Shown here: one piece after another, positions 42,408 through 50,377 of the stretch
Layout: the number at the start of each line of letters is the position of its first letter
Numbering within the stretch: position 1 is the stretch's first letter
Assembly: GCA_037200985.1 (NCBI GenBank)
Contig: JBBCGJ010000001.1
Span: 654,756 to 718,755 of the forward strand
Length of the DNA stretch: 64,000 nucleotides
Source: Rhizomicrobium sp.
GTDB lineage: Bacteria > Pseudomonadota > Alphaproteobacteria > Micropepsales > Micropepsaceae
Reading direction: 5' to 3'
Translations under genes and position numbers: made by a program
The notes under the pieces: model-generated
Told to the model about the DNA's origin: nothing
The model's input: only the letters and a program-made list of their open reading frames with translations
The model's database searches: none

Positions 42408-43048
42408 CGGCCTTGGCTACCGGGTTGCTGCCCGTTCGGCGGCAAGGGTTCGGTATCGCTCCACGGCGTGGCGGTGACGGCGCGGCCCTGCGGGACCTGC
42501 TCGACATTCGGCGATTGCGGTGCGATCGAGGTCGTGGTGCCGAATTTGCCGCTCGGCTTCTCCGAGATGCTCTTGATGTAGGCCACGAGCTCCCAGATCG
42601 TGCGGTCCGGCAGCATGGCGCCGAAGGCGGGCATGCCCGCCTGACGGCCTTGCGCGATAGTGAGATAAATATTCCCGGGCGACGAGCGGTAGATCCAGAT
42701 ATCGTCGCTGAGCGATGGGCCCATGCCGCCGCCGGCATTCGCCGCATGGCAGCCCGAGCAGTTGAAGGCGTCGAAATCCTTCATGCCGCGCTGCACCGCA
42801 TCGGGATCGTTGGCCAGCGGGTTCTGCATATTGGGATTGAGCCCCGCCGCATTGCCGCCGGGATAGATGCCGGTCACCGGCACGCGCAGCAGCGCACCTG
42901 CCGGCACCGCGCCGTTGTATCCGTTCGCGAGGTCCTGCTGCCGCGCCGCATCCTGCGAACCGGGCATCACGATGCGATAAAGCGCGACAGCGATCACCGC
43001 GATCACCACCACCGCGATGCCGAGCGTGATCCAGCGAAGCTTATCCAT
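42404..43048 (-). CDS. Membrane-anchored cytochrome c (XoxG-like partner of the PQQ dehydrogenase)
   Basis: A 214-residue protein with an N-terminal transmembrane anchor (ITLGIAVVVIAVIAVALY) and one heme-c site CSGCH at 97-101; a Met in GMPAFGAML is the likely axial ligand. Position after the PQQ dehydrogenase and its binding-protein gene suggests it takes electrons from PQQ and hands them to the caa3 oxidase encoded upstream in the same operon. Confidence 0.85.
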   Translation of the reverse strand: MDKLRWITLGIAVVVIAVIAVALYRIVMPGSQDAARQQDLANGYNGAVPAGALLRVPVTGIYPGGNAAGLNPNMQNPLANDPDAVQRGMKDFDAFNCSGCHAANAGGGMGPSLSDDIWIYRSSPGNIYLTIAQGRQAGMPAFGAMLPDRTIWELVAYIKSISEKPSGKFGTTTSIAPQSPNVEQVPQGRAVTATPWSDTEPLPPNGQQPGSQGR

Positions 43049-43060
43049 CAGAGCCTCCTT

Positions 43061-43837
43061 TCATCTCCACAGAGGGACGCCATAGGAGGTCAGAATGTTC
43101 CGGATGACGCCGTGCTCGCGTGCGATCACGCCGTCGAGACGGTTGCGCAGTGCGCTGTCACCCTTGCGCACGCCCATGGCGATGGCGAAACGGAAGCGCA
43201 GCGGCGCGAAGCCCTCCGTGCCTGTGACTGGCGTCACGCTTAGGGGCACGGGCGACACTTTGGCGAAATAGCCGCCTAAGGGTCCCCACACCGCTGCGAC
43301 ATCCACTTGGCCACTTTCCACCGCCTCGATCAGGCGCGCGGGCGGATTGGGCTTGGCATAGTCGCCATAGATCATGAAGCCCGAAACGTTATTGACAATG
43401 CCCTCCTGCCCCAGCGCGGCCTCTGGCGGTGCCGGATCGTCGCCGATCAGGTGGACGCCGATCTTCAGGCGGCGCAGGCGGGGATCGGTCAGCGAGGCGA
43501 CGCGCGCACCGCCCCGTCGCGCCACGAAGACATAAGTCGAGGCATAGTAGGGACGCGTCTGGTCTACTTCGTCGTAGCCCACCGGCACGCCCATCACCAC
43601 GTCGCAGGCATGCTTGTTCAGCGTGCGTTTGACGAAGGTCTCGTGCTGCGCCGCCCAGGTATAAGCGACCGTCATGTGAAGGTCGCGCGCGACCAACTCG
43701 GCGATCCTGTTCTCGAACCCCTGACCCGCGCGGTTGGAAAAGGGCAGGTTGTTCGGATCGGAGCACACGCGCAGCGCCGCGCCTTGTGCCACCGCAGGCA
43801 CGCACAACAGAACCAGCGCCGCAAGCTTAAGGTGCAC
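43061..43837 (-). CDS. Periplasmic binding protein associated with quinoprotein dehydrogenase (XoxJ/MxaJ-like)
   Basis: A 258-residue secreted protein of the SBP_bac_3 fold, start GTG 43837 overlapping the dehydrogenase stop by 11 bases; the signal peptide ends near AQGAA. LRVCSDPNNLPFSNRAGQGFENRIAELVA is the typical beginning of quinoprotein-dehydrogenase-associated binding proteins. XoxJ/MxaJ proteins help mature or activate the PQQ enzyme rather than transport solutes; that role is inferred from context. Confidence 0.87.
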   Translation of the reverse strand: MHLKLAALVLLCVPAVAQGAALRVCSDPNNLPFSNRAGQGFENRIAELVARDLHMTVAYTWAAQHETFVKRTLNKHACDVVMGVPVGYDEVDQTRPYYASTYVFVARRGGARVASLTDPRLRRLKIGVHLIGDDPAPPEAALGQEGIVNNVSGFMIYGDYAKPNPPARLIEAVESGQVDVAAVWGPLGGYFAKVSPVPLSVTPVTGTEGFAPLRFRFAIAMGVRKGDSALRNRLDGVIAREHGVIRNILTSYGVPLWR

Positions 43838-45620
43838 GGCCGCCTCCGCCGGGAAGCGAGAACACCAACAGCGTGCTGCCGCCGCTGGTGACGCCGGGCA
43901 GATCGCCGACCGCGCCGGTGAAGCCCAGCGCGCCGTTGCGCACGCGCGGGTCGATCTCGGCATTGGCGATCGCGCCGGGCCAGCCGCCGACGCCGTCCAG
44001 GATCGCGATGTACTGCTTGCCGTCCGTGCCCTGATAGGTGATCGGCTGGCCAACGAAGCCGCTCGGCGCATGGAACTGGTAGAGCAGTTTGCCGTTGCGG
44101 TCGTCGACGACCTTGAACCAGCGGTCCAGCGTGCCATAGACCGCGATGTGGCCCGCCGTCGCCATCGTGCCGCTCCACACCGGAAATTTCTCGTGGATTG
44201 CCCAGACCTTGGTGCGCTTGGTCGGGTCCCAGGCCGCGAACTCGCCGCGATAGCCGCCTGGTCCGCCATACATGTCGACCGTGGCGCCGACATAGGGCGT
44301 ACCGGCAATATAGCCGACCTCGCTCGTCTTGTAATCCATGCACAGATGCTGGTGCGGGATGTAGAGGAGGTGCGTCAGCGGCGAGTACGCCGTCGGCTGC
44401 CAGTCCTTCGTGCCGGGCGAGGCGGGGCAGATGCCGCTGATGTTCTTGCCCAGGAGCGGTTTCATCGCGTCATTCATCACCGGCCGCGCCGTCGCGAGAT
44501 CGACGCGCAGGATCGAGGTCTGGTTGTCGTATTTGTCGGCGGAATAAACCTGGCCGGTGGCGCGGTCGATCACATACATGAAGCCGTTGCGGCCCGGATG
44601 CACCACGACCGGCCTGACTTTGCCGTTGATAGGCAGGTCGAGCAGAAGGTTCTCGTTGATCTCGTCATAGTCGTAGAGATCGTGCGGATCGAGCTGCACC
44701 GCCCACACCGCCTCGCCGGTGTCGGCGTCGCGCGCGAAGATCGTGCTGGTCCAGAGATTATCGCCCGGCCGCTGGTTCGAATTCCACGGGCCGGGATTGC
44801 CGGTGCCGTAGATCACCAGATTCAGCTTCGGATCGTAGCTGATCCAGCCCCAGACCGGCCCGCCGCCGACCTGCCAGCGCCCCGGCGGCCAGGTGGAAAT
44901 GCCGAGGTCCTTGCCGATCAGCTTCTTGTAGAATGGATGGAATTTTGGCCCGATCAGCACATCCTTGTCGGCGCCCACCGAATAGGCGCGCCAGGCGATG
45001 CGGCCGGTGTTCTCGTCGAGCGCCGTCAGCCAGCCGCGCACGCCCATCTCGCCGCCGGAATTGCCGACCAGCACCTTTCCCTTCACCACGATGGGCGCCA
45101 TGGTGATGGTCATGCCGCGCGTGATCTCGCCCAGCTTGACGACCCACAATTCCTGCCCGGTCTTCGCATCCAGCGCGACGGTGTGGTCGTCCAGCGTGTT
45201 GAAGAAGATCTTGCCGTTGTCGTAAGCCTCGCCGCGATTGACCACGTCGCAACAGGCGACGCCTTGCGACGACGGATCGACATGCGGCGAGTATTTCCAC
45301 TTCAGGTCGCCGGTAGTGGCGTTCAGCGCGAAGACCTCGTTGGGATAGGCGCCGACGACATACATCGTGTCGCCGACCACGATCGGCGCTGCCTCCTGGC
45401 CGTGGTTCGAGCCGACCGAGAACGTCCAGGCGACGCGCAACTGGTTCGCATTGCCTGCATTGATCTGCGCCAAACTCGAAAAACGCGTGTTGGCGTAGTC
45501 CTTGGCCGGCATCACCCATTGTCGGTCGTCGCGCATCATTGTGCCGAGGTCCTCGGCAACAGCGATCGAGACCGTGCCGAGAGCGGCAACCACGGCGGCG
45601 AAGAGCAAGCGTTGTCTCAT
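43827..45620 (-). CDS. PQQ-dependent alcohol dehydrogenase with lanthanide signature
   Basis: A 597-residue periplasmic eight-bladed propeller enzyme with a signal peptide ending near AVAED. Vicinal cysteines Cys123-Cys124, Glu191 and Asn275 (in GTGNPGPWN) are PQQ/metal-site residues. The catalytic Asp317 is followed two residues later by Asp319 (YDYD), the extra Asp that marks lanthanide-dependent XoxF/ExaF-type enzymes, where calcium enzymes have a non-acidic residue. It should oxidise methanol, ethanol or another primary alcohol and pass electrons to the cytochrome c below. ATG 45620 overlaps the ctaG stop by four bases. Substrate range is not predictable. Confidence 0.92.
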   Translation of the reverse strand: MRQRLLFAAVVAALGTVSIAVAEDLGTMMRDDRQWVMPAKDYANTRFSSLAQINAGNANQLRVAWTFSVGSNHGQEAAPIVVGDTMYVVGAYPNEVFALNATTGDLKWKYSPHVDPSSQGVACCDVVNRGEAYDNGKIFFNTLDDHTVALDAKTGQELWVVKLGEITRGMTITMAPIVVKGKVLVGNSGGEMGVRGWLTALDENTGRIAWRAYSVGADKDVLIGPKFHPFYKKLIGKDLGISTWPPGRWQVGGGPVWGWISYDPKLNLVIYGTGNPGPWNSNQRPGDNLWTSTIFARDADTGEAVWAVQLDPHDLYDYDEINENLLLDLPINGKVRPVVVHPGRNGFMYVIDRATGQVYSADKYDNQTSILRVDLATARPVMNDAMKPLLGKNISGICPASPGTKDWQPTAYSPLTHLLYIPHQHLCMDYKTSEVGYIAGTPYVGATVDMYGGPGGYRGEFAAWDPTKRTKVWAIHEKFPVWSGTMATAGHIAVYGTLDRWFKVVDDRNGKLLYQFHAPSGFVGQPITYQGTDGKQYIAILDGVGGWPGAIANAEIDPRVRNGALGFTGAVGDLPGVTSGGSTLLVFSLPGGGGRAP

Positions 45621-46237
45621 GAAGTCACCAAAGTGCGTGGCGGTTGGGCGCGCATATACTGCGCGAACAGAAATATGGCGAAGCCGAAGAACACCAGATT
45701 GGCCGGCACCCACATGAGGAGGCCCGCGAACTGCTGGTCCTCCAGCGCCGACAGCCCGAAGCGTGCGGCGTTCTCGTCCGGCATGGTGCAGATGGCGCGC
45801 GGCGCGAAGATCATCACCACGCCCGGCAGGTCGGTGGCGATGGCGGCCGTCATGACGAACAGCGCGGACGCGCCATGGCCGAGCCGCGGCGCCGGCGCCA
45901 GCATCGCTGCCCAGAACACCGTCGCAGCGGCGAGGACACTGCCGAGCTCCAGCAGGCGCGTCGCTTCCGCCGCCGCGGCCCATTGGAACACCGCCGGCCA
46001 GTGCCAGAACAGGAACACGCACACGAAGGCGCACCACGCGGTGAGTGGTGCGACGCGTTCCAGTGCCGACCAAGGCCGCGCCAGCGCCAACAGGGGCGCG
46101 GTGATGCAGATCAGGATCAGATGCTGCGCCATATGCGCGGCGAAGAGCTCGCGCGCGGCGCTCTCCAGCGGCGGCAACAACGCCACGGCCAGCGAGACCG
46201 CGGCGGCGACGAGCAGGAGCGCCTGTCTCATCCGCAT
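45617..46237 (-). CDS. ctaG: Cytochrome c oxidase assembly protein, caa3-type CtaG
   Basis: A 206-residue membrane protein with about six helices and the family landmark ELFAAHMAQHLILICITAPLLAL. The caa3-type CtaG is needed to assemble the copper sites of caa3 oxidases. It overlaps the preceding small gene by 10 bases and the PQQ dehydrogenase by four. Confidence 0.88.
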   Translation of the reverse strand: MRMRQALLLVAAAVSLAVALLPPLESAARELFAAHMAQHLILICITAPLLALARPWSALERVAPLTAWCAFVCVFLFWHWPAVFQWAAAAEATRLLELGSVLAAATVFWAAMLAPAPRLGHGASALFVMTAAIATDLPGVVMIFAPRAICTMPDENAARFGLSALEDQQFAGLLMWVPANLVFFGFAIFLFAQYMRAQPPRTLVTS

Positions 46238-46644
46238 GGCGGCACCGTGACCGACGCGATCGTCGCGAACAGGATGGCGACCAGGAAACAGCCGCTCGAC
46301 AGCATGCCCCAGGTCGAGAGGAACCGGTTGCGCGCCTCGCCGATATGGGCGATCGGTTCGGTCTCACGCGCCTTCTCGTCGCGCACGCTTTGCCAGACGC
46401 GGTACGAAACGAAGAATCCCGCGACGGCCACCGCGATCGACAGGACGTCGAATATCGCCACGCAGACGATAAGGCCGCGTGAGCTCTCCCACACGATCGG
46501 CGTGTCGCCCGGATAGCAGCGATAGGCCCAGAGAAAATAGCCGAGCAGCAGCTGCGCGAACCAGAAGCCCGGCGCTGCCGCGATGCCAAACCATAGCAGC
46601 CACAGGTTGGCGGCGCGGCGATGGGGCTGCAGCACCTCGCTCAT
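46228..46644 (-). CDS. Small membrane protein of the caa3 operon
   Basis: A 138-residue protein with three hydrophobic segments and a mid-chain charged loop. It lies between coxC and ctaG, overlapping both. Similar small uncharacterised membrane proteins occur in proteobacterial caa3 operons; it may be an accessory subunit. No motif allows a firmer call. Confidence 0.65.
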   Translation of the reverse strand: MSEVLQPHRRAANLWLLWFGIAAAPGFWFAQLLLGYFLWAYRCYPGDTPIVWESSRGLIVCVAIFDVLSIAVAVAGFFVSYRVWQSVRDEKARETEPIAHIGEARNRFLSTWGMLSSGCFLVAILFATIASVTVPPCG

Positions 46645-47255
46645 GCGCGCAATCCCAGGAGCGGCGTAATGTAAAGCGTAAAGAACACCGCCAGCCATAC
46701 CGCGTCGACGAAATGCCAATACAGCGCGCCGATATGGATCGGCGCATACCGCACGCGGTTGAAATAGCCCAGCGCCGACCACACGAGAACGGTCGCAAGA
46801 ACGCCCACACCGACCACGACATGCATCATGTGAAAGCCGGTGATGACGAAATAGAGCGACGAATAGGCCGTCGAGGACAGCGTGAACGGCTTCTGCGCCC
46901 ACTCGAAATACTGCACGATCAGGAAGACAACACCCAGAGCGACCGCAACAGCGAGACCTATGATCAGCCGCAGGCTGTCGTCGCGCTGGATGTTGAACTG
47001 CGCCCAACCCACCGCGACCGAGGATGTCAGCAGGATGATCGTGTTGGGCAATGCCAGGGCCAGCGACGGCGTGCCGCCTTCCGGGAAGGTGCCGGGCGCG
47101 TGCGGCTGGACCGCCAGATAGAAATAGCTGAACAGCAGATAGCCGAACAGCGCGGCCTCGGTGCAGACGACGAAGATCATCGCCCACCAGCCGCTGGCGC
47201 GCGTGTCGATGGCGCCGACCGGCAGGGTGCCTTCGAGGGCGATGCGGTCAGTCAC
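46641..47255 (-). CDS. coxC: Cytochrome c oxidase subunit III
   Basis: A 204-residue subunit III with five hydrophobic helices; GFHMMHVVVGV and the C-terminal HFVDAVWLAVFFTLYI are family hallmarks. The short form lacking the first two helices is typical of caa3-type enzymes. Overlaps coxA by eight bases. Confidence 0.92.
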   Translation of the reverse strand: MTDRIALEGTLPVGAIDTRASGWWAMIFVVCTEAALFGYLLFSYFYLAVQPHAPGTFPEGGTPSLALALPNTIILLTSSVAVGWAQFNIQRDDSLRLIIGLAVAVALGVVFLIVQYFEWAQKPFTLSSTAYSSLYFVITGFHMMHVVVGVGVLATVLVWSALGYFNRVRYAPIHIGALYWHFVDAVWLAVFFTLYITPLLGLRA

Positions 47256-49203
47256 GGGCCGGCTCCCGTGTCTCGCCCAAATTCCGCTCCGGCCACAGCC
47301 AGCCCACCGTCGTCGCCGCCGTGACGACGGCCGCCAACGCCACCAACCACCATGCCAGGAGCAGCAGGCCGATGAAGATCGCCGTCACGGCGATCGCGAA
47401 GACGAGCGGCGCATAGGAATCGCCCGGCATCTTCAGGATGATGTCCGGCTGCGCGTCGAGCGGGTCGGTGCCGATGGCTTCGCGCCCGTGCTCCAGCACC
47501 AGCCCGGCATGCGGATGGCTGCGGGCTTCGTCCGGCCGGCTCGCCAGCCGGTCTTCCCACAAGGGATGGCGGCTCTGCACCGTCGGAATCACGACGAAAT
47601 TGTAGGGCGGCGGCGGCGAGGATGTCGCCCATTCCAGCGTCGGCGCGTCCCACGGATTGTCGCCTGCGATCGCTCCGCTGCGCACGGACTTCAGCACGTT
47701 CCAGATCAGCATGAGCACGCCGGCCGCGAACACGAACGAGCCCAGTGTGGTGATGAGGTTCAGCCAGTCCCACCCCATTCCTTCTGCATAGGTGTAAACG
47801 CGCCGCGGCATGCCGAGCAGGCCGGAAATGTGCATCGGGAAGAAGCCGAGATTGAAGCCCACGAACATGGTCCAGAAATTCCATCGCCCCAGCCGCTCGT
47901 CGAGCATCCGGCCGGTGAATTTCGGGAACCAGAAATAGATCGCGCCCGCGACCGGGAAGACGTTGATGCCGATCAGCACATAGTGAATGTGCGCCACCAC
48001 GAAATACGTATCAGTGAGCTGCCAGTCGACCGGCACCGATCCCGTCATGAAGCCGCTGACGCCGCCGATGGTGAAGAGAAGGATGAAAGACGCAAAGAAC
48101 AGGAATGGTGTCGTGAACACCGGCCTTCCCGTCCAGATCGTCGCGAGCCAGGCGAACACGCCGACGGCGCTCGGCACCGCGATGATGATCGAGGCAGCAC
48201 TGAAGAACGACAGCGAGATGTTCGGCAGGCCCGTCGCGAACATGTGATGCACCCACACGCCGAAGCCCAGCACCATGGTCGCGACCGTCGCCAGCGCCAC
48301 GGCGCTGTAGCCGACCAGCGGCCGGCGGCAGAACACCGGCAAGCCGTCCGACACCATGCCCATCGCCGGCAGCACGATGGCGTAGACCCAGGGATGGCCG
48401 AACATCCAGAACAGATGCTGCCACAGCATCGCCGACCCGCCGCCGCCCGCCGTGTCGAAGAAATGCGTGCCGACATTGCGGTCCATCCAGAGCAGGAAGA
48501 ACGCCAGGCTCACCGCCGGAATCGCGAAGATGTTGGCCATCGACGCGGTCAGCGTCCCCCAGATCAGGATCGGCACACGATTGATCGACATGCCGGGCGC
48601 GCGCATGCGCATGAAGGTGACGACGAAATTGACCGCGCCGACCGTCGTCGAGATGCCGAGCAGGATCATGCCCAGCGCATAGAAATCGATGTTCGGCCCG
48701 CCATTATAGGCCCGCGCCGCCAAGGGCACGTAGTTGAACCAGCCGTCGTTCGGCCCGAAGCCGATGGCGAAGGCGGCGTAGAGGAAAATCCCCGCGAACA
48801 GATAGATCCAATAGGACAGGGCGTTCAGCCGCGGCAGCGCCATGTCACGCGCGCCGAGCAGCAGCGGCCACAGGTAATTGCTGAATCCCGACAGCACCGG
48901 CCCGGCATAAAGGAAGATCATCGTCATGCCGTGCATGGTGAAGAGCTGGTCGTATTGCTCCGGATTCAGCAGATGCCGGTCCGACCATGACAGTTGCAGC
49001 CGGAAGACCAGCGCCTCGACGCCGCCCAGAATCAGGAAGGCGAAGGCGGTGACGATGTAGCGGAGCCCGATCTCCTTGTGGTCGACGGTGGACAGCCAGC
49101 CGCCGATGCCGGGCGCCGTCTCCCAGATCTTCTGCAGCCGCGCCGCCAGCTCCGGCTGCTCCGTGCCGACGCTCGGCGCTCGGGTGTAGTCGCTGATCGT
49201 CAT
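47248..49203 (-). CDS. coxA: Cytochrome c oxidase subunit I with C-terminal extension
   Basis: A 651-residue heme-copper oxidase subunit I. Heme and CuB ligand motifs include TMHGMTMIF, the helix VI HLFWMFGHPWVYAIVLP, and HIHYVLIG. After about residue 550 an extension carries two more helices (VFAIAVTAIFIGLLLLAWWL and AAVVTAATTVGWLWP), resembling a fused small subunit IV. ATG 49203 overlaps coxB by four bases. With coxB and coxC it forms the terminal oxidase that reduces oxygen and pumps protons. Confidence 0.95.
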   Translation of the reverse strand: MTISDYTRAPSVGTEQPELAARLQKIWETAPGIGGWLSTVDHKEIGLRYIVTAFAFLILGGVEALVFRLQLSWSDRHLLNPEQYDQLFTMHGMTMIFLYAGPVLSGFSNYLWPLLLGARDMALPRLNALSYWIYLFAGIFLYAAFAIGFGPNDGWFNYVPLAARAYNGGPNIDFYALGMILLGISTTVGAVNFVVTFMRMRAPGMSINRVPILIWGTLTASMANIFAIPAVSLAFFLLWMDRNVGTHFFDTAGGGGSAMLWQHLFWMFGHPWVYAIVLPAMGMVSDGLPVFCRRPLVGYSAVALATVATMVLGFGVWVHHMFATGLPNISLSFFSAASIIIAVPSAVGVFAWLATIWTGRPVFTTPFLFFASFILLFTIGGVSGFMTGSVPVDWQLTDTYFVVAHIHYVLIGINVFPVAGAIYFWFPKFTGRMLDERLGRWNFWTMFVGFNLGFFPMHISGLLGMPRRVYTYAEGMGWDWLNLITTLGSFVFAAGVLMLIWNVLKSVRSGAIAGDNPWDAPTLEWATSSPPPPYNFVVIPTVQSRHPLWEDRLASRPDEARSHPHAGLVLEHGREAIGTDPLDAQPDIILKMPGDSYAPLVFAIAVTAIFIGLLLLAWWLVALAAVVTAATTVGWLWPERNLGETREPARD

Positions 49204-50207
49204 TTGAGCGTCTCGAGATAGGCGACGATCTGGCCGCGCTGCTCCAGCGACAATTCGGGCTTCTGCATCAGATTGCCCGGCTTGATCCCTTGCGGATCGT
49301 CGATCCAGGCGCTGAGGTTCTGCGGCGTGTTCGCAAGCACGCCGGCGGCGATCGTCTGCCGCGTCGCGAAATGGCTGAGGTCGGGGCCGAGCACGCCGGC
49401 CGCGTCGCTGCCGCGCACTGCGTGGCAGCTGCCGCACTTCATCCCGAAATAGACTGCACCCGAGGCGAGTACCCCGCCGCCCGGCGTTACATCCGGCGCG
49501 ATCTGGTGCGAGCGCCAAGCCGCGAAATCGCGCGGCGTGTCGGCGACCACGACGAAAGCCATCTTGGCGTGCTCTAGCCCGCAATACTCCGTGCACTGGC
49601 CGCGATAGGTGCCGGGCTTGTCGGCCTCGAGCCAAATTTCGTTGGTCTGGCCGGGGATCAGGTCGGTCTTGCCAGCCAGCGCCGGCACCCAGAAGGAATG
49701 GATCACGTCGCCGCCGATCAGCTTGAACTGCACCGGCGTGCCGGTCGGGATATGGATCTCGTTGGCGGTGGTGAAAATCGCGCGCGTATCGTTATCGAGA
49801 TAGCGAACCTCCCACCACCACTGATGCGCCGTGACTTCGATGGTCAGGGCGGGCGTTACGGTCGGCTTGCCGATCTCCGCCAGAACCTTCACCGTCCATA
49901 CGATCGTGGCGAGCAGCGCGAGAGTCGAAATCCCGACACCCACCCACAGGAAGTTCGTTCCGCCCTTGTCAGGCCCTATAGCCATCCGGGTAGCCAGCGC
50001 GATTCCCGGCCGCCGCCAGATCGCCAGCGCCAGCAATGCGGCGACGATCACCATCACGGCTACCGACACGCCGATCACGCCCCAGGTCAGCGGCAATGTC
50101 GCGCTCGCCTTGGCGCCGCTTGCGCCGGCCACATAGTTCAAAGGTGTTTGGGAACTCGCGGCCCAAAGGAGGACGGACACTAAAGGGATCGACGCGTGAG
50201 GTTCCAC
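49200..50207 (-). CDS. coxB: Cytochrome c oxidase subunit II with fused cytochrome c (caa3 type)
   Basis: A 335-residue subunit II: signal peptide, two transmembrane helices, then a CuA domain with His170, Cys205, Cys209, His213 and Met216, and a C-terminal heme-c domain with CGSCH at 258-262. The fused cytochrome defines a caa3 oxidase, so it can accept electrons directly from other cytochromes c. GTG 50207 is chosen as start because it gives a normal signal peptide; the upstream frame is implausible. First gene of a nine-gene overlapping operon. Confidence 0.93.
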   Translation of the reverse strand: MEPHASIPLVSVLLWAASSQTPLNYVAGASGAKASATLPLTWGVIGVSVAVMVIVAALLALAIWRRPGIALATRMAIGPDKGGTNFLWVGVGISTLALLATIVWTVKVLAEIGKPTVTPALTIEVTAHQWWWEVRYLDNDTRAIFTTANEIHIPTGTPVQFKLIGGDVIHSFWVPALAGKTDLIPGQTNEIWLEADKPGTYRGQCTEYCGLEHAKMAFVVVADTPRDFAAWRSHQIAPDVTPGGGVLASGAVYFGMKCGSCHAVRGSDAAGVLGPDLSHFATRQTIAAGVLANTPQNLSAWIDDPQGIKPGNLMQKPELSLEQRGQIVAYLETLK

Positions 50208-50323
50208 GTTATGCCCACCCGCGGCGGATGCCGCCGATTTTTCAACGCATAGTTCCGCAAACCGATCCCGGGCAGAGACAGGAAATGGCTGGCCTTTCAG
50301 GCCTGTAATCCTGCCTTCCGCGA

Positions 50324-50348
50324 GGAACGGCCTCTCCGTCCTGCCGTT
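50324..50348 (+). promoter_or_regulatory. EcfG-type promoter for the TPP enzyme
   Basis: GGAAC (50324-50328) and CGTT (50345-50348) are separated by exactly 16 bases, and the ATG at 50378 is 30 bases further on. Confidence 0.75.
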
Positions 50349-50377
50349 TTCCAAGGCAACGCTTGATGGAGACGCAA

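Noticed and set aside
43734..46250. Long plus-strand open frame of 838 codons
   Set aside because: It is antisense to the PQQ dehydrogenase, has an Arg/Asp/His-rich composition typical of high-GC shadows and no recognisable motif.
47161..48990. Long plus-strand open frame opposite coxA and coxC
   Set aside because: Antisense to clearly conserved oxidase subunits; composition is that of a shadow frame.
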